Shown here: positions 8,698 through 18,497 of the stretch, piece after piece
Layout of the letters: every line of letters starts with the position of its first letter
Numbering within the stretch: position 1 is the first letter of the stretch
Source: Caballeronia sp. LZ062
GTDB lineage: Bacteria; Pseudomonadota; Gammaproteobacteria; Burkholderiales; Burkholderiaceae
Reading direction: 5' to 3'
NCBI RefSeq assembly: GCF_031450785.1
Contig: NZ_JARTWB010000001.1
Span: 124,001 to 188,000, forward strand
Length of the DNA stretch: 64,000 nucleotides
The notes under the pieces: generated by a model
What the model was told of the DNA's origin: nothing
The model's input: only the letters and a program-made list of their open reading frames with translations
The model's database searches: none
Position numbers and translations under genes: made by a program

Positions 8698-9555
8698 ATG
8701 GCAGGAAATCTGGAGCGCGCGCTGGCCATCATCGAGCTGCTCGCCAGGAACGGCGGGCGCATGCCGCTCGCCACCATCGCGGATACGCTCAACATTCCGC
8801 GCAGCGGCACGCACCGGCTGCTCGCCATGCTGATCGATGAAGGCTATGTCCGTCAGGACGAGGATCACGGCGAGTACATGCTTGCGCTCAAGCTCGTGTC
8901 GCTCGCGCTGATCTACTTGTCGACGGGAGGCGTGCTCGATGTCTCGCAGCCGGTGCTGGACCGGCTCGCGGCGGCCTCGGGCGAACTGGCGCGGCTCGGC
9001 GTGGTCGAGGACGATCACATCACGTTCGTCGGCAAGGCGCAGGGCGCCAAGTCCGGCCTGCGCTACGACCCGGACATGGGCAGCCAGCCGCCGCTGCATT
9101 GCACGGCGAGCGGGCAGGCGTGGCTGTCGTCGCTGTCGGATGAAGAGGCGCTCGCGCTCGTCGCGAAGCAGGGCGGCCTCGGCAAGCCGGGGCAAGGCGG
9201 CCCGAAGGCGCCGAGGACGATCCAGCAGTTTCTGTCAGACCTGCACGCGGCGCGAAAGCGCGGCTACGGTATCGCGAGCGAGACCTACGAAGCCGGCATG
9301 ACGTCGATGGCCGCGCCGATTCATCATCCGGTGACGGGCGTGGTCGTGGGCGTGGTGAGCCTCGCGGGGCCGACGAGCCGTCTGCCCGACGCGCGTCTTA
9401 AGGAACTCGCGCCCGCGTTGCTGGAGGCCGCGTCCGATATGGGCGCTGCGACGTTGAGCTCGCCGTACTTCAAACGTTCCGAACCGAAACCTGAGCCGCG
9501 CGATGATCAAGCGGTCGCGGGCAAGAAGACGAAGCGCGGCGCCACGGCGCGCTGA
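8698..9555 (+). CDS. IclR-family transcriptional regulator
   Basis: A 285-residue protein. An N-terminal winged helix (ERALAIIELLARNGG to RSGTHRLLAMLIDEGYV, residues 5-50) precedes an IclR effector-binding domain containing the typical LHCTASGQAWL segment. The C-terminus is a basic tail rich in Lys and Arg. It is codirectional with the catabolic operon 55 bases upstream and is the obvious local regulator. The repeated TGGAAT-N3-ATTCCA-like sites are its likely targets (inference). Confidence 0.88.
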   Translation: MAGNLERALAIIELLARNGGRMPLATIADTLNIPRSGTHRLLAMLIDEGYVRQDEDHGEYMLALKLVSLALIYLSTGGVLDVSQPVLDRLAAASGELARLGVVEDDHITFVGKAQGAKSGLRYDPDMGSQPPLHCTASGQAWLSSLSDEEALALVAKQGGLGKPGQGGPKAPRTIQQFLSDLHAARKRGYGIASETYEAGMTSMAAPIHHPVTGVVVGVVSLAGPTSRLPDARLKELAPALLEAASDMGAATLSSPYFKRSEPKPEPRDDQAVAGKKTKRGATAR

Positions 9556-9644
9556 GCGGTCGCGCCGCGCTCGCGCGCAATTCCCGGTTCGACGCGTCGC
9601 GTCTGCACTATGCTTTGCAGATCAAGCCCGTTCCGAGGCCGATC

Positions 9645-11096
9645 ATGACAGCCGCGACCGCCATCGCTCCCGCGCGTGAACTCAACGACTTGCCGTCGCC
9701 GCGCGGCCTGCCGCTCATCGGCAACCTGCATCAGCTTGCGCCCGCCACGCACCATCTCACGCTGGAACGCTGGGCCGCGGAACTCGGCACGCCGTATCTT
9801 TTTCGTCTCGGCCGCACGCCGGTGACGGTGTGGTCGGACATCGAACTGAGCCATGCGGTGATGCGCGAGCGGCCGCATCGCTATCGGCGTTACGAGCCGA
9901 TCGAAGCGGTGCTGAAGGAATTCGGCTGCAACGGGCTGTTTTCGGTCGAAGGCGAGGCATGGCTGCCGCAACGCCGCCTCGTGATGCAGGCGCTCTCCAT
10001 TCCGCACATCAAGGCGTTCTATCCGACCCTCGCCGCCATCACCGACCGGCTGCGGCGGCGCTGGGAAGCGGCCGCGCGCGATGGGCGCATTGTCGACATG
10101 ATCGAGGATCTCAAGCGCTTCACCGTCGATGTGACGAGCGCGCTCGCGTTCGGCGAAGATCCGAACACGCTGGAAAAGGACGGCGACGTCATTCAGCAGC
10201 ATCTGGCGCTGCTACTGCCCATGCTCATGTCGCGCGTGAACGCGCCGTTCGCTTACTGGCGCTATGTGAAGATGCCGGGCGACCGCCGGTTCGATCACGC
10301 GATCGCGGAAGTGCATCGCTACATTCGCGCGCTCATGGCGCGTGCGCGCGCACGCATGCAGCCGCAGCAGGACGAGCCGCGCAATCTGCTCGAAGCGATG
10401 CTCGCCCTGCGCGATGCCCCCGGCTCCGGCATCACCGACGACGATGTGGCCGCGAACGTCATGACGCTGCTCGTCGCCGGCGAGGACACCACCGCGACGT
10501 CGATCGCGTGGGCGCTGCTGTTCCTGGGCGCGGACGAAGCACTTCAGGCGCGCATTGCCGGCGATGCCCGCCGCGCACTCGGCGACGCGCCCGTGTGTCC
10601 GAGCTACGACGCACTGCGCGAACTCGATTCGTGCGAAGCCGTCTGCACGGAAGCGGGCCGCCTGCATCCGGTCGCGCCGTATCTCTCGTTCGAGCCGCTG
10701 GAGGACGTGCGGCTTTTGGGCGTGCGCCTGCCGGCCGGCACCAAGATGTTCATGCTGAATCGCCCGGCCATGATGGATGCGCGTCATTTCGCCGATGCCG
10801 CTCGCTACGATCCCGAGCGTTGGCTGCGCAATCGTCGACGTGAAGCAAACGCCGCCGCGCACGACACGCGCGCCTGGCTGCAGTTCGGCGCGGGGCCGCG
10901 CGTGTGTCCGGGGCGGCATCTGGCGTCGGTGGAAATGCGGCTCGTCGTGTCGATGCTCGCGGCGAACTTCGTCTCGCGGCTGGCGACCGATCCGGCGAAC
11001 ATCCACGAAGTGTGCGCATTCACGATGGTGCCGAGCGAAATGCCGATGCGCCTACAGATGCGCGATATCGCGCCGAAGGGCGGCTCCACGCATTAA
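9645..11096 (+). CDS. Cytochrome P450
   Basis: A 483-residue P450 with all core motifs: I-helix AGEDTTAT (residues 278-285), ExxR as EAGR (336-339), and haem loop FGAGPRVCPG with Cys421 as the iron ligand. There is no N-terminal membrane anchor, so it is a soluble bacterial type needing separate reductase partners; none is encoded nearby. The ATG at 9645 is preferred to a TTG at 9615. It follows iclR by 89 bases and may belong to the same island as a ring hydroxylase, or be independent. Its stop overlaps the convergent cupin regulator. Confidence 0.9.
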   Translation: MTAATAIAPARELNDLPSPRGLPLIGNLHQLAPATHHLTLERWAAELGTPYLFRLGRTPVTVWSDIELSHAVMRERPHRYRRYEPIEAVLKEFGCNGLFSVEGEAWLPQRRLVMQALSIPHIKAFYPTLAAITDRLRRRWEAAARDGRIVDMIEDLKRFTVDVTSALAFGEDPNTLEKDGDVIQQHLALLLPMLMSRVNAPFAYWRYVKMPGDRRFDHAIAEVHRYIRALMARARARMQPQQDEPRNLLEAMLALRDAPGSGITDDDVAANVMTLLVAGEDTTATSIAWALLFLGADEALQARIAGDARRALGDAPVCPSYDALRELDSCEAVCTEAGRLHPVAPYLSFEPLEDVRLLGVRLPAGTKMFMLNRPAMMDARHFADAARYDPERWLRNRRREANAAAHDTRAWLQFGAGPRVCPGRHLASVEMRLVVSMLAANFVSRLATDPANIHEVCAFTMVPSEMPMRLQMRDIAPKGGSTH

Positions 11097-11698
11097 GCAG
11101 GCACGCCGCCGCCCGTCGCCATCCAGAGCACTTCGGCGTCTTCATCGCTCGTGGAGATGGCCGCATGTCCCGTGCGGCTGTCGAAGTAGATGCTGTCACC
11201 CGCGTTCAGATGCGTCGGCGCGTAGAGTTCCGAGTACAGGCAGACGCTGCCGCTGATCACGTACAGAAATTCCTCGCCTTCGTGACGGCCCCAGTCGTCG
11301 AAGGCGTCGAGCGTATGCGCGGAAATGCGGATGCGAAACGGCAGCATCGCCTTGTGCGCGAGTTCGGTGGCGAGCACTTCCATCTGATATCCGCGATACG
11401 CGTGGCGCTGGCCCTGATCGCGCCGAGTGAGTGCGCGCCTTCCGCTCGCGCTCGGCGCGCTCACGTTACCGAAAAGCTCGGAGAGGTCGATCCGCAAGCC
11501 GCGCACGATCTTCTGAAGCACGTCGAACGTAGGCGACATCAGCTCGTTCTCAATCTTGGACAGCGCCGAGCGCGACACGCCGCACAAGCGGCTGGCCGTT
11601 TCGAGCGTCATGTCCTGCGCGACGCGCGCCTGTCTGACGCGCCGGCCGAGATCGGCTGCGGACTGCTCGGGTGCTTGCTGGCTTCGAGTCGTTGTCAT
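11093..11698 (-). CDS. XRE-family regulator with C-terminal cupin domain
   Basis: A 201-residue protein. An N-terminal helix-turn-helix of the XRE type (LGRRVRQARVAQDMTLE, SRSALSKIENE) is followed by a cupin sensor domain with GEEFLYVISG near residue 140. Such regulators often sense the amine or amino-acid substrate of adjacent genes. The ATG at 11698 begins the recognisable protein. It is divergent from the aldehyde dehydrogenase/oxidase pair, which it most likely controls through the palindromes in the 200-base gap. Confidence 0.88.
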   Translation of the reverse strand: MTTTRSQQAPEQSAADLGRRVRQARVAQDMTLETASRLCGVSRSALSKIENELMSPTFDVLQKIVRGLRIDLSELFGNVSAPSASGRRALTRRDQGQRHAYRGYQMEVLATELAHKAMLPFRIRISAHTLDAFDDWGRHEGEEFLYVISGSVCLYSELYAPTHLNAGDSIYFDSRTGHAAISTSDEDAEVLWMATGGGVPA

Positions 11699-11707
11699 GG
11701 TGAGGCG

Positions 11708-11722
11708 GGAAATTTTGTTTCC
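11708..11722. promoter_or_regulatory. Inverted repeat near the cupin-regulator start
   Basis: GGAAA-TTTTG-TTTCC is a 5-bp perfect inverted repeat 9 bases upstream of the cupin-regulator start. It may serve autoregulation; its symmetry is the only evidence. Confidence 0.35.
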
Positions 11723-11799
11723 GATAATAACACCGGCGCGAAAAATGGCGCCGCCGCTCAATGCTGGCATCGTTGGGGACAACCCGAATATTGGCGTGA

Positions 11800-11828
11800 T
11801 TGTGACGTCTGGCATCCACGCGTATAGT
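11800..11828 (+). promoter_or_regulatory. Sigma-70-type promoter of the aldehyde dehydrogenase operon
   Basis: TTGTGA (11800-11805) and TATAGT (11823-11828) are separated by exactly 17 bases. Transcription would start near 11835, about 65 bases before the ATG at 11900. Confidence 0.6.
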
Positions 11829-11839
11829 CTTCCCGAGAG

Positions 11840-11853
11840 TTTCTGATCAGAAA
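11840..11853. promoter_or_regulatory. Perfect 14-bp palindromic operator candidate
   Basis: TTTCTGATCAGAAA is a perfect palindrome just downstream of the predicted transcription start, and a partial repeat (CAGATCA) follows it. A repressor bound here would block the promoter; the divergent cupin regulator is the likely ligand. Confidence 0.55.
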
Positions 11854-11899
11854 CAGATCAGCGCGCCGTTCAACCCCGCAGCATTGAAAGGATTCCACC

Positions 11900-13399
<1,500 letters not shown>

Positions 13400-13406
13400 C
13401 GCGTTC

Positions 13407-14579
13407 ATGGCTCAACACGTGGTGATCGTCGGTGGCGGCGTGGTCGGCAGTTCGGTCGCGTATTTCCTGCGGGCGTCGGACCCGGGCGTGCAGGTCACGG
13501 TGATCGAGCGCGATCCGACCTACGTGCGCTCGTCGTCGGCGTTGTCGGCGGCGTCCATCCGGCAGCAGTTCTCGACGCCGCTTTGCGTGCGCATGTCGCT
13601 CTTCGGCATCGAGTTTCTGCGCGCCATCGGCGAGCGGCTCGAGGTGAACGGCGAGCGGCCGTCCATCGACTTGCACGAGGGCGGCTATCTGTTTCTCGCG
13701 ACGCCGCGCGGCGAAAGCACGTTGCGCGAAAATCACGCGATGCAGCGCGAACTCGGCGCGGATATCACGTTGCTCGATGCCGCCGGTTTGCAGGCGCGCT
13801 TCCCGTGGCTCAACACGGAGGATCTGTCAGCGGGCGCATTCGGCGAGCGCGGCGAAGGCTGGTTCGACGGTTACGGGCTCGTGCAGGCGCTCAAGCGCAA
13901 GGCGCAGGCGCTCGGCGTGCGTTATGTGGCAGCGGACGTCACCGGCATCGAGCGCGAGGGGCGGCGCGCGACGCGCGTGCGCGCATCGAACGGCGAAGCG
14001 TATTCATGCGATGTCGTGGTGAACGCGGCGGGCGCGTGGTCGCGCTCCATTGCGGCCATGCTCGGCATCGACCTTCCGGTTCGCGCGCGGCGGCGCAGCA
14101 TCTTCAATGTGTCGTCGCCGGGGAAGCTCGACGGCTGTCCGCTCCTGATCGACCCCAGTGGCGTCTATTTCCGCCCTGAAGGGCGCACGTATATCTGCGG
14201 CACGTCGCCCACGGCGGACAACGACCCCGACGACCTTCCACTCGACGAAGTCGACCACGCACTCTTCGATGACGTGATCTGGCCGACGCTTGCGCATCGC
14301 GTGCCGCAATTCGAGGCGTTGCGCGTGGAACACTGCTGGTCCGGTTATTACGAATACAACGTGGTGGATCAGAACGCGATAATCGGTATGCATCCGGACA
14401 TCGACAATTGCATTTTTGCAAGCGGTTTTAGCGGACATGGTTTGCAGCATGGTCCGGCAACAGGTCGAGGCGTCAGCGAACTGATTCTGCATGGCCGATA
14501 TACAACACTCGATTTATCGCCGCTTGGCTGGGCGCGTGTTATCGAAGGGCGCCCGATCGTGGAGAAGAACGTCGTATAG
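13407..14579 (+). CDS. FAD-dependent amine/amino-acid oxidase (DAO family)
   Basis: A 390-residue DAO-fold flavoprotein with N-terminal VVIVGGGVVGSSVAYFL (about residues 4-20), a central VVNAAGAWS, and C-terminal ASGFSGHGLQHGPATGRG contacting the flavin. Relatives oxidise secondary amines such as sarcosine, dimethylglycine or pipecolate. The ATG at 13407 lies 7 bases after the aldehyde dehydrogenase stop. In this context it would form the imine/semialdehyde that the dehydrogenase then oxidises, for example L-pipecolate to piperideine-6-carboxylate (inference). Confidence 0.82.
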   Translation: MAQHVVIVGGGVVGSSVAYFLRASDPGVQVTVIERDPTYVRSSSALSAASIRQQFSTPLCVRMSLFGIEFLRAIGERLEVNGERPSIDLHEGGYLFLATPRGESTLRENHAMQRELGADITLLDAAGLQARFPWLNTEDLSAGAFGERGEGWFDGYGLVQALKRKAQALGVRYVAADVTGIEREGRRATRVRASNGEAYSCDVVVNAAGAWSRSIAAMLGIDLPVRARRRSIFNVSSPGKLDGCPLLIDPSGVYFRPEGRTYICGTSPTADNDPDDLPLDEVDHALFDDVIWPTLAHRVPQFEALRVEHCWSGYYEYNVVDQNAIIGMHPDIDNCIFASGFSGHGLQHGPATGRGVSELILHGRYTTLDLSPLGWARVIEGRPIVEKNVV

Positions 14580-14737
14580 CGACAGCGGCATGAAAGGCGC
14601 CGCGCGCGGGCATTCTTTGAATGATCGGCACCGTTTTGGCGCGCGTCCATCGATGAAATCCACTAGGGCCAGTTGGCCCGCGGAAGTGCATCCTGAAACT
14701 GTCTCGATAAATATTCGAGTATGAACAGGAGGCAAAG

Positions 14738-14944
14738 ATGGATGCTCGATCCAATACGCAACACACCCATTTCGCAGAATGGATGGACGAAGAACAGGCA
14801 ACAGGCGAACCGACGGCAACGGCTTCCCACCGCTCGAGCCAGGTCTGCGCCGAACCGGAATATGTTGCCGACGTATGCGGTCGTTTCGCAGGAGAAAAAA
14901 CAGAAGAGGAACAAAAGTCCTGCGTGGTTCGCGGTTATAACTAG
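14738..14944 (+). CDS. Small acidic protein of unknown function
   Basis: A 68-residue open frame with a near-perfect Shine-Dalgarno AGGAGG (14727-14732) 5 bases before the ATG. The product is acidic, rich in Glu, Thr and Ala, with three cysteines in the C-terminal half and no membrane segment. CTCGA-N7-TCGAG (14703-14719) lies just upstream and could be an operator or part of the leader RNA. I do not recognise the family. The ribosome site is the main argument that it is translated. Confidence 0.45.
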   Translation: MDARSNTQHTHFAEWMDEEQATGEPTATASHRSSQVCAEPEYVADVCGRFAGEKTEEEQKSCVVRGYN

Positions 14945-15278
14945 GCGTTTTGCATTGCGATTCGTTGCGCGCAATACCGGCTCTCACGCCACGGGCGCGC
15001 AGCGATTACCGATAGTGAAAGGCAATTCGCACCGCACGGCGGATTTGCGTATCGTGAATGCGCGCAGTCGCATCGCGCTTACGCTCGTCTTTATTCGGTT
15101 CCTCGCTATTCCATCGTTTAAAAGAATATTGCGCCGACGTAAGACGGACATATTGCGTCGCTCAAGCGCGATCTTTTTTGAGCGCCTACGCTGGCGCTTG
15201 CGGATGGAGATACCTTCATGAAACGTCTTACCGCACAGGGTCTGTCTGACTTGCGCGTATCGACCGGAGCGCCGCACG
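14945..15278. other. 334-base stretch without a convincing gene
   Basis: Composition is less GC-biased than in the flanking genes. A 24-codon frame (15218-15292) preceded by GGAGA overlaps the next start and could be a leader peptide, but it is too short to support. No terminator or RNA gene was recognised. Confidence 0.4.
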
Positions 15279-15767
15279 ATGCACGTCGATGAACACGCGG
15301 CACTCGAACCGTCATTGCCCGCTTCGCTGTCCACCGTCTCGCCCGGAGCCGACGAACGCGTGCATCGCATTCACTCGCCGGTGCGCGGGCGGTCGTTTCG
15401 CGACTTGCGTGACGACGCCGATCACCTGCGCCGCACACTGGCCGCGTCGACGTGCGTGATGGTCGCGTGGTCGCTGTTCGAAGTGCCTTGGGAAGTCGAC
15501 GCCGATAGCAGCGGCCAACAGATCGCCGCAGTCCTGACCGCGAAGGCGCTCCTGATGATCATTGCAGGCATGGCGCTGCGCGGTCGGCGCTTCGCTCGCT
15601 ATGTGTTGCTGTTCGTGTGCGTCACGAGCGTGCTCGCCATTGCGCCCGAATTGCCCGGCGAGTTCTCGCAAGCACCGTGGCTCGCGGTCCTCTCCACTGT
15701 CGAATGCGTGACGAAACTCGCCACGCTGACGCTCATCGCGCTGCATCTCAAGCCGCGTCTGCGCTGA
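15279..15767 (+). CDS. Small integral membrane protein of unknown function
   Basis: A 162-residue protein. A hydrophilic N-terminus of about 50 residues, rich in His and Arg, is followed by roughly four hydrophobic segments: around STCVMVAWSLF, AALTAKALLMIIAGMAL-like, YVLLFVCVTSVLAI and the C-terminal VTKLATLTLIALHL. GGAG lies about 10 bases before the ATG. No domain is recognised. It precedes the thioesterase gene by 114 bases on the same strand. Confidence 0.6.
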   Translation: MHVDEHAALEPSLPASLSTVSPGADERVHRIHSPVRGRSFRDLRDDADHLRRTLAASTCVMVAWSLFEVPWEVDADSSGQQIAAVLTAKALLMIIAGMALRGRRFARYVLLFVCVTSVLAIAPELPGEFSQAPWLAVLSTVECVTKLATLTLIALHLKPRLR

Positions 15768-15881
15768 AACGCGTGCTTGGTCATCGCTGATGCGGCCCGC
15801 GCAGGCGCGGCGCCGCGATGGCACAATTCTCCCAGGCTCATAGTCGACGCGACGAAACAACGACGCAGGGAGAACGCACAG

Positions 15882-16268
15882 TTGGCGAATCTGGATCTCG
15901 ACAATCCTTTCCTCGAAGCACTCGGCGCGACACTGACCGCGTGGCGCGACGGCTACGCGGAGTTCACGATGCCCATTCATGCGGGCCATCTCAACCGGCA
16001 GCGCATTCTTCAGGGCGGCGCCATCGCCACGCTTCTCGATGCGGCGTGCGGCTACACGGGGCTTTTCACGACGGACGCGACGCCCATTCACGGCTTCACG
16101 CTTTCCCTCACGGTCAATTATCTCGATCGCGGCATCGGCGATAAGGTCGTGGCGAAGGGTTTTCTCGAACGCAAAGGGCGCTCCGTGTACTTCGCGCGCG
16201 GCGAGGCGTGGGTCGACGACCGCATGAAGATCGCGAGCGCGCAGGGCACCTTCAAGTACGCGCGTTAA
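15882..16268 (+). CDS. PaaI-family hotdog thioesterase
   Basis: A 128-residue hotdog-fold protein. The motif NRQRILQGGAIATLLDAACG (about residues 37-56) holds the family catalytic/CoA region. PaaI-type enzymes hydrolyse aromatic or short acyl-CoA thioesters. The TTG at 15882 is chosen because GGGAGA lies about 12 bases upstream and the longer reading has no hotdog homology. It lies 6 bases before a LysR gene and upstream of a CoA-transferase operon, where it may release stalled acyl-CoAs. Confidence 0.75.
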   Translation: MANLDLDNPFLEALGATLTAWRDGYAEFTMPIHAGHLNRQRILQGGAIATLLDAACGYTGLFTTDATPIHGFTLSLTVNYLDRGIGDKVVAKGFLERKGRSVYFARGEAWVDDRMKIASAQGTFKYAR

Positions 16269-16274
16269 GCTGAC

Positions 16275-17195
16275 ATGGCGCTCAAGAATCTGCTGCGGCG
16301 TCTCGATCTCACGACGCTTCAACTCTTTCTCGCCGTCTTCGAGGAAGGGACGCTCACGCGTGCGGCCGACCGCGAGGCCATTGCGGTGTCGGCCGCAAGC
16401 AAGCGCCTGCTGGAACTGGAGCAGGCCGTGGGCGCCGCGCTCTTCGAACGCAAGGCGCGCGGCATGGCGCTTACGCCCGCCGGCGAAACGCTGCTGCATC
16501 ATGCTCGCCGCGTGTTGCGCGATGTCGAGAACATCGGCATTGAACTGGCGGAACATGCGAGCGGCGTGCGCGGTTACGTGCGGATGATGGCGAACCTCTC
16601 TGCCATCGTCGAATTCCTGCCGGAAGACCTGCGCGCCTTTCTGGCGGCACACGGGCAAATCAAGATCGACCTCGAAGAGCGGCCAAGCGGCGGCATCGTG
16701 GAGGGCGTGCTGGATAGTCTCGTCGATCTCGGCATCTGTTCCGGCGATGCGGACACGCGCGGACTCGAAAGCACGCATTACCGGCACGACCGGCTCATTA
16801 TCGTAACGCCCGGCGATCATCCGCTCGCGCGGCGGGAAAGCGTGAGCTTCGCCGACACGCTGGACTTCGATCACATCGGCCTGCATTCGGCCAGTTCGAT
16901 CAACGCGCGGACGCATCTCGCCGCGCGGCAGGCGGGCAAGCCGCTGCGATTGCGTATACATGTGCCCGGTTTCGATGCCGTATGCCGCATGGTGCAGGCC
17001 GGCATGGGCGTGGGCGTGCTGCCGCTTGCCGTGTTCGACGCAATGGGGCGGCAACTCGGACTCGCCGCCGTTCCGCTCGACGAAGCGTGGGCTGCGCGCA
17101 GTCTCATCATCGTCGTGCGCGATGCATCGGCGTTGTCGCCCGTCAGCCGCCTCCTGTTCGACCATCTCCGTTCGATAGAAGCCGCGCAACGCTGA
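16275..17195 (+). CDS. LysR-family transcriptional regulator
   Basis: A 306-residue LysR protein. The N-terminal winged helix-turn-helix (LTTLQLFLAVFEEGTLTRAA, then VSAASKRLLELEQ) spans residues 10-50. A substrate-binding domain follows, with GICSGDADTRGL and GMGVGVLPLAVF. It is codirectional with the downstream CoA-transferase, lyase and MFS genes. A symmetric LysR-type box sits 9 bases after its stop, making these genes the likely targets. Confidence 0.88.
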   Translation: MALKNLLRRLDLTTLQLFLAVFEEGTLTRAADREAIAVSAASKRLLELEQAVGAALFERKARGMALTPAGETLLHHARRVLRDVENIGIELAEHASGVRGYVRMMANLSAIVEFLPEDLRAFLAAHGQIKIDLEERPSGGIVEGVLDSLVDLGICSGDADTRGLESTHYRHDRLIIVTPGDHPLARRESVSFADTLDFDHIGLHSASSINARTHLAARQAGKPLRLRIHVPGFDAVCRMVQAGMGVGVLPLAVFDAMGRQLGLAAVPLDEAWAARSLIIVVRDASALSPVSRLLFDHLRSIEAAQR

Positions 17196-17203
17196 CCGGC
17201 GAG

Positions 17204-17222
17204 CGTTCGCATTTAGCGAACG
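17204..17222. promoter_or_regulatory. Candidate LysR operator
   Basis: CGTTCGC-ATTTA-GCGAACG is a perfect 7-bp inverted repeat with an AT-rich centre, the usual look of a LysR recognition site. It lies in the 108-base gap before the CoA-transferase gene. Confidence 0.55.
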
Positions 17223-17303
17223 ATGCTTGCCCAAATGCGGTTGGACGCGGTGCGCGCGTCGCCCATAAGCTTGTCTCCAACTCGAAAACAGGAGACGAGC
17301 AAC

Positions 17304-18497
17304 ATGAGCGGACCGCTTACGGGCATACGCGTCATCGAGATCGGCACATTGATCGCCGCGCCATTCGCCGCGCGGATGCTGGCCGAGTTCGGCGCCGAAG
17401 TGATCAAAATCGAGGCGCCCAATGGCGGCGACCCGCTTCGCAAATGGCGGAAGCTGCACGAGGGCACGTCGCTCTGGTGGTATCTCCAGTCGCGCAACAA
17501 GAAGTCCGTCTGCGTGAATCTCAAGTCGCCGGACGGTGCGGACATCATCAAGCGACTCGCCGCCGACGCGGACATCGTGATTGAGAACATGCGACCGGGC
17601 GCGCTCGAAAAGCTCGGGCTCGGCTGGGACGTTCTGCATGCAGTAAACCCGAAACTCACGATGGTGCGCATCTCCGGCTACGGTCAGACGGGCCCGTATC
17701 GGGATCGTCCGGGTTTCGGCGCAATTGGCGAGGCGATGGGTGGCATTCGGTATACAACCGGCGACGCAGACGGCACACCGGCGCGCGTCGGCGTGAGTCT
17801 TGGCGATTCGCTGGCGTCGCTGCACGCAGTGATCGGCGCGTTGATGTCGCTGTTGCGTGTGAAGACCGGGCAGGGCGAAGGACAGGTGGTGGACGTGTCG
17901 CTCGTCGAGAGCGTCTTCAACCTGATGGAGAGCCTCGTGCCCGAGTACGACTTGCTCGGACACGTCCGCGAGCGAAGCGGTGGCGCGCTGCCGGGCATTG
18001 CGCCGTCGAATACGTATCGCACGGAAGATGGCGGCTTTGTCGTGATCGCTGGCAACAGTGATCCGATCTACAAGCGCCTGATGAACGTGATCGGCCGCCC
18101 TGATCTCGCCGATGACCCCGCGCTCGCCCACAACGATGGCCGCGTGCGGCGAAGCGCGATGCTAGACGAAGCAATCGGTGCATGGACATCGCATCACGCC
18201 ATGAATGACGTTCTGGCCGCGCTCGAACAAGCGGAAGTGCCGTCCGGCCGGATTTATTCGGTCGCGGACATCATCGGCGATGCGCATTACCAAGCACGCG
18301 ACATGCTGTTGCGGGCGAGCTTGCCGGGCGGCGTAACGGTGAAGATGCCGGGCATCGTACCGAAACTTTCGGATTCCCCCGGCGAGGTGCGCTGGCAAGG
18401 ACCGGCGCTCGGTGAACACACGCACAGCGTGCTCGAATCGCTCGGATTCGACGAAAACGACGTGCAACGGATGCGTGCCGAAGGAGCGATTCAATGA
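17304..18497 (+). CDS. Class III (CaiB/BaiF) CoA-transferase
   Basis: A 397-residue family III CoA-transferase. The N-terminal GIRVIEIGTLIAAP and VIKIEAPNGGDPLR are characteristic, and Asp168 in SLGDSLAS fits the catalytic aspartate that forms the acyl anhydride. AGGAG lies about 9 bases before the ATG. Such enzymes move CoA between carboxylic acids, often from succinyl-CoA. The next gene, overlapping by 4 bases (ATGA), is an HMG-CoA-lyase-like enzyme, so activation of a branched 3-hydroxy-dicarboxylate before cleavage is the likely job (inference). Confidence 0.87.
   Translation: MSGPLTGIRVIEIGTLIAAPFAARMLAEFGAEVIKIEAPNGGDPLRKWRKLHEGTSLWWYLQSRNKKSVCVNLKSPDGADIIKRLAADADIVIENMRPGALEKLGLGWDVLHAVNPKLTMVRISGYGQTGPYRDRPGFGAIGEAMGGIRYTTGDADGTPARVGVSLGDSLASLHAVIGALMSLLRVKTGQGEGQVVDVSLVESVFNLMESLVPEYDLLGHVRERSGGALPGIAPSNTYRTEDGGFVVIAGNSDPIYKRLMNVIGRPDLADDPALAHNDGRVRRSAMLDEAIGAWTSHHAMNDVLAALEQAEVPSGRIYSVADIIGDAHYQARDMLLRASLPGGVTVKMPGIVPKLSDSPGEVRWQGPALGEHTHSVLESLGFDENDVQRMRAEGAIQ

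Noticed and set aside
15218..15292. 24-codon leader peptide before the membrane-protein gene
   Set aside because: It has a GGAGA site, but it is too short, lacks any attenuator signature and overlaps the next start.
15312..18131. Very long minus-strand open frame of about 940 codons
   Set aside because: It lies opposite well-supported genes (membrane protein, thioesterase, LysR, CoA-transferase), its product is rich in Arg and His, and no domain is visible. Such frames are expected in high-GC DNA.
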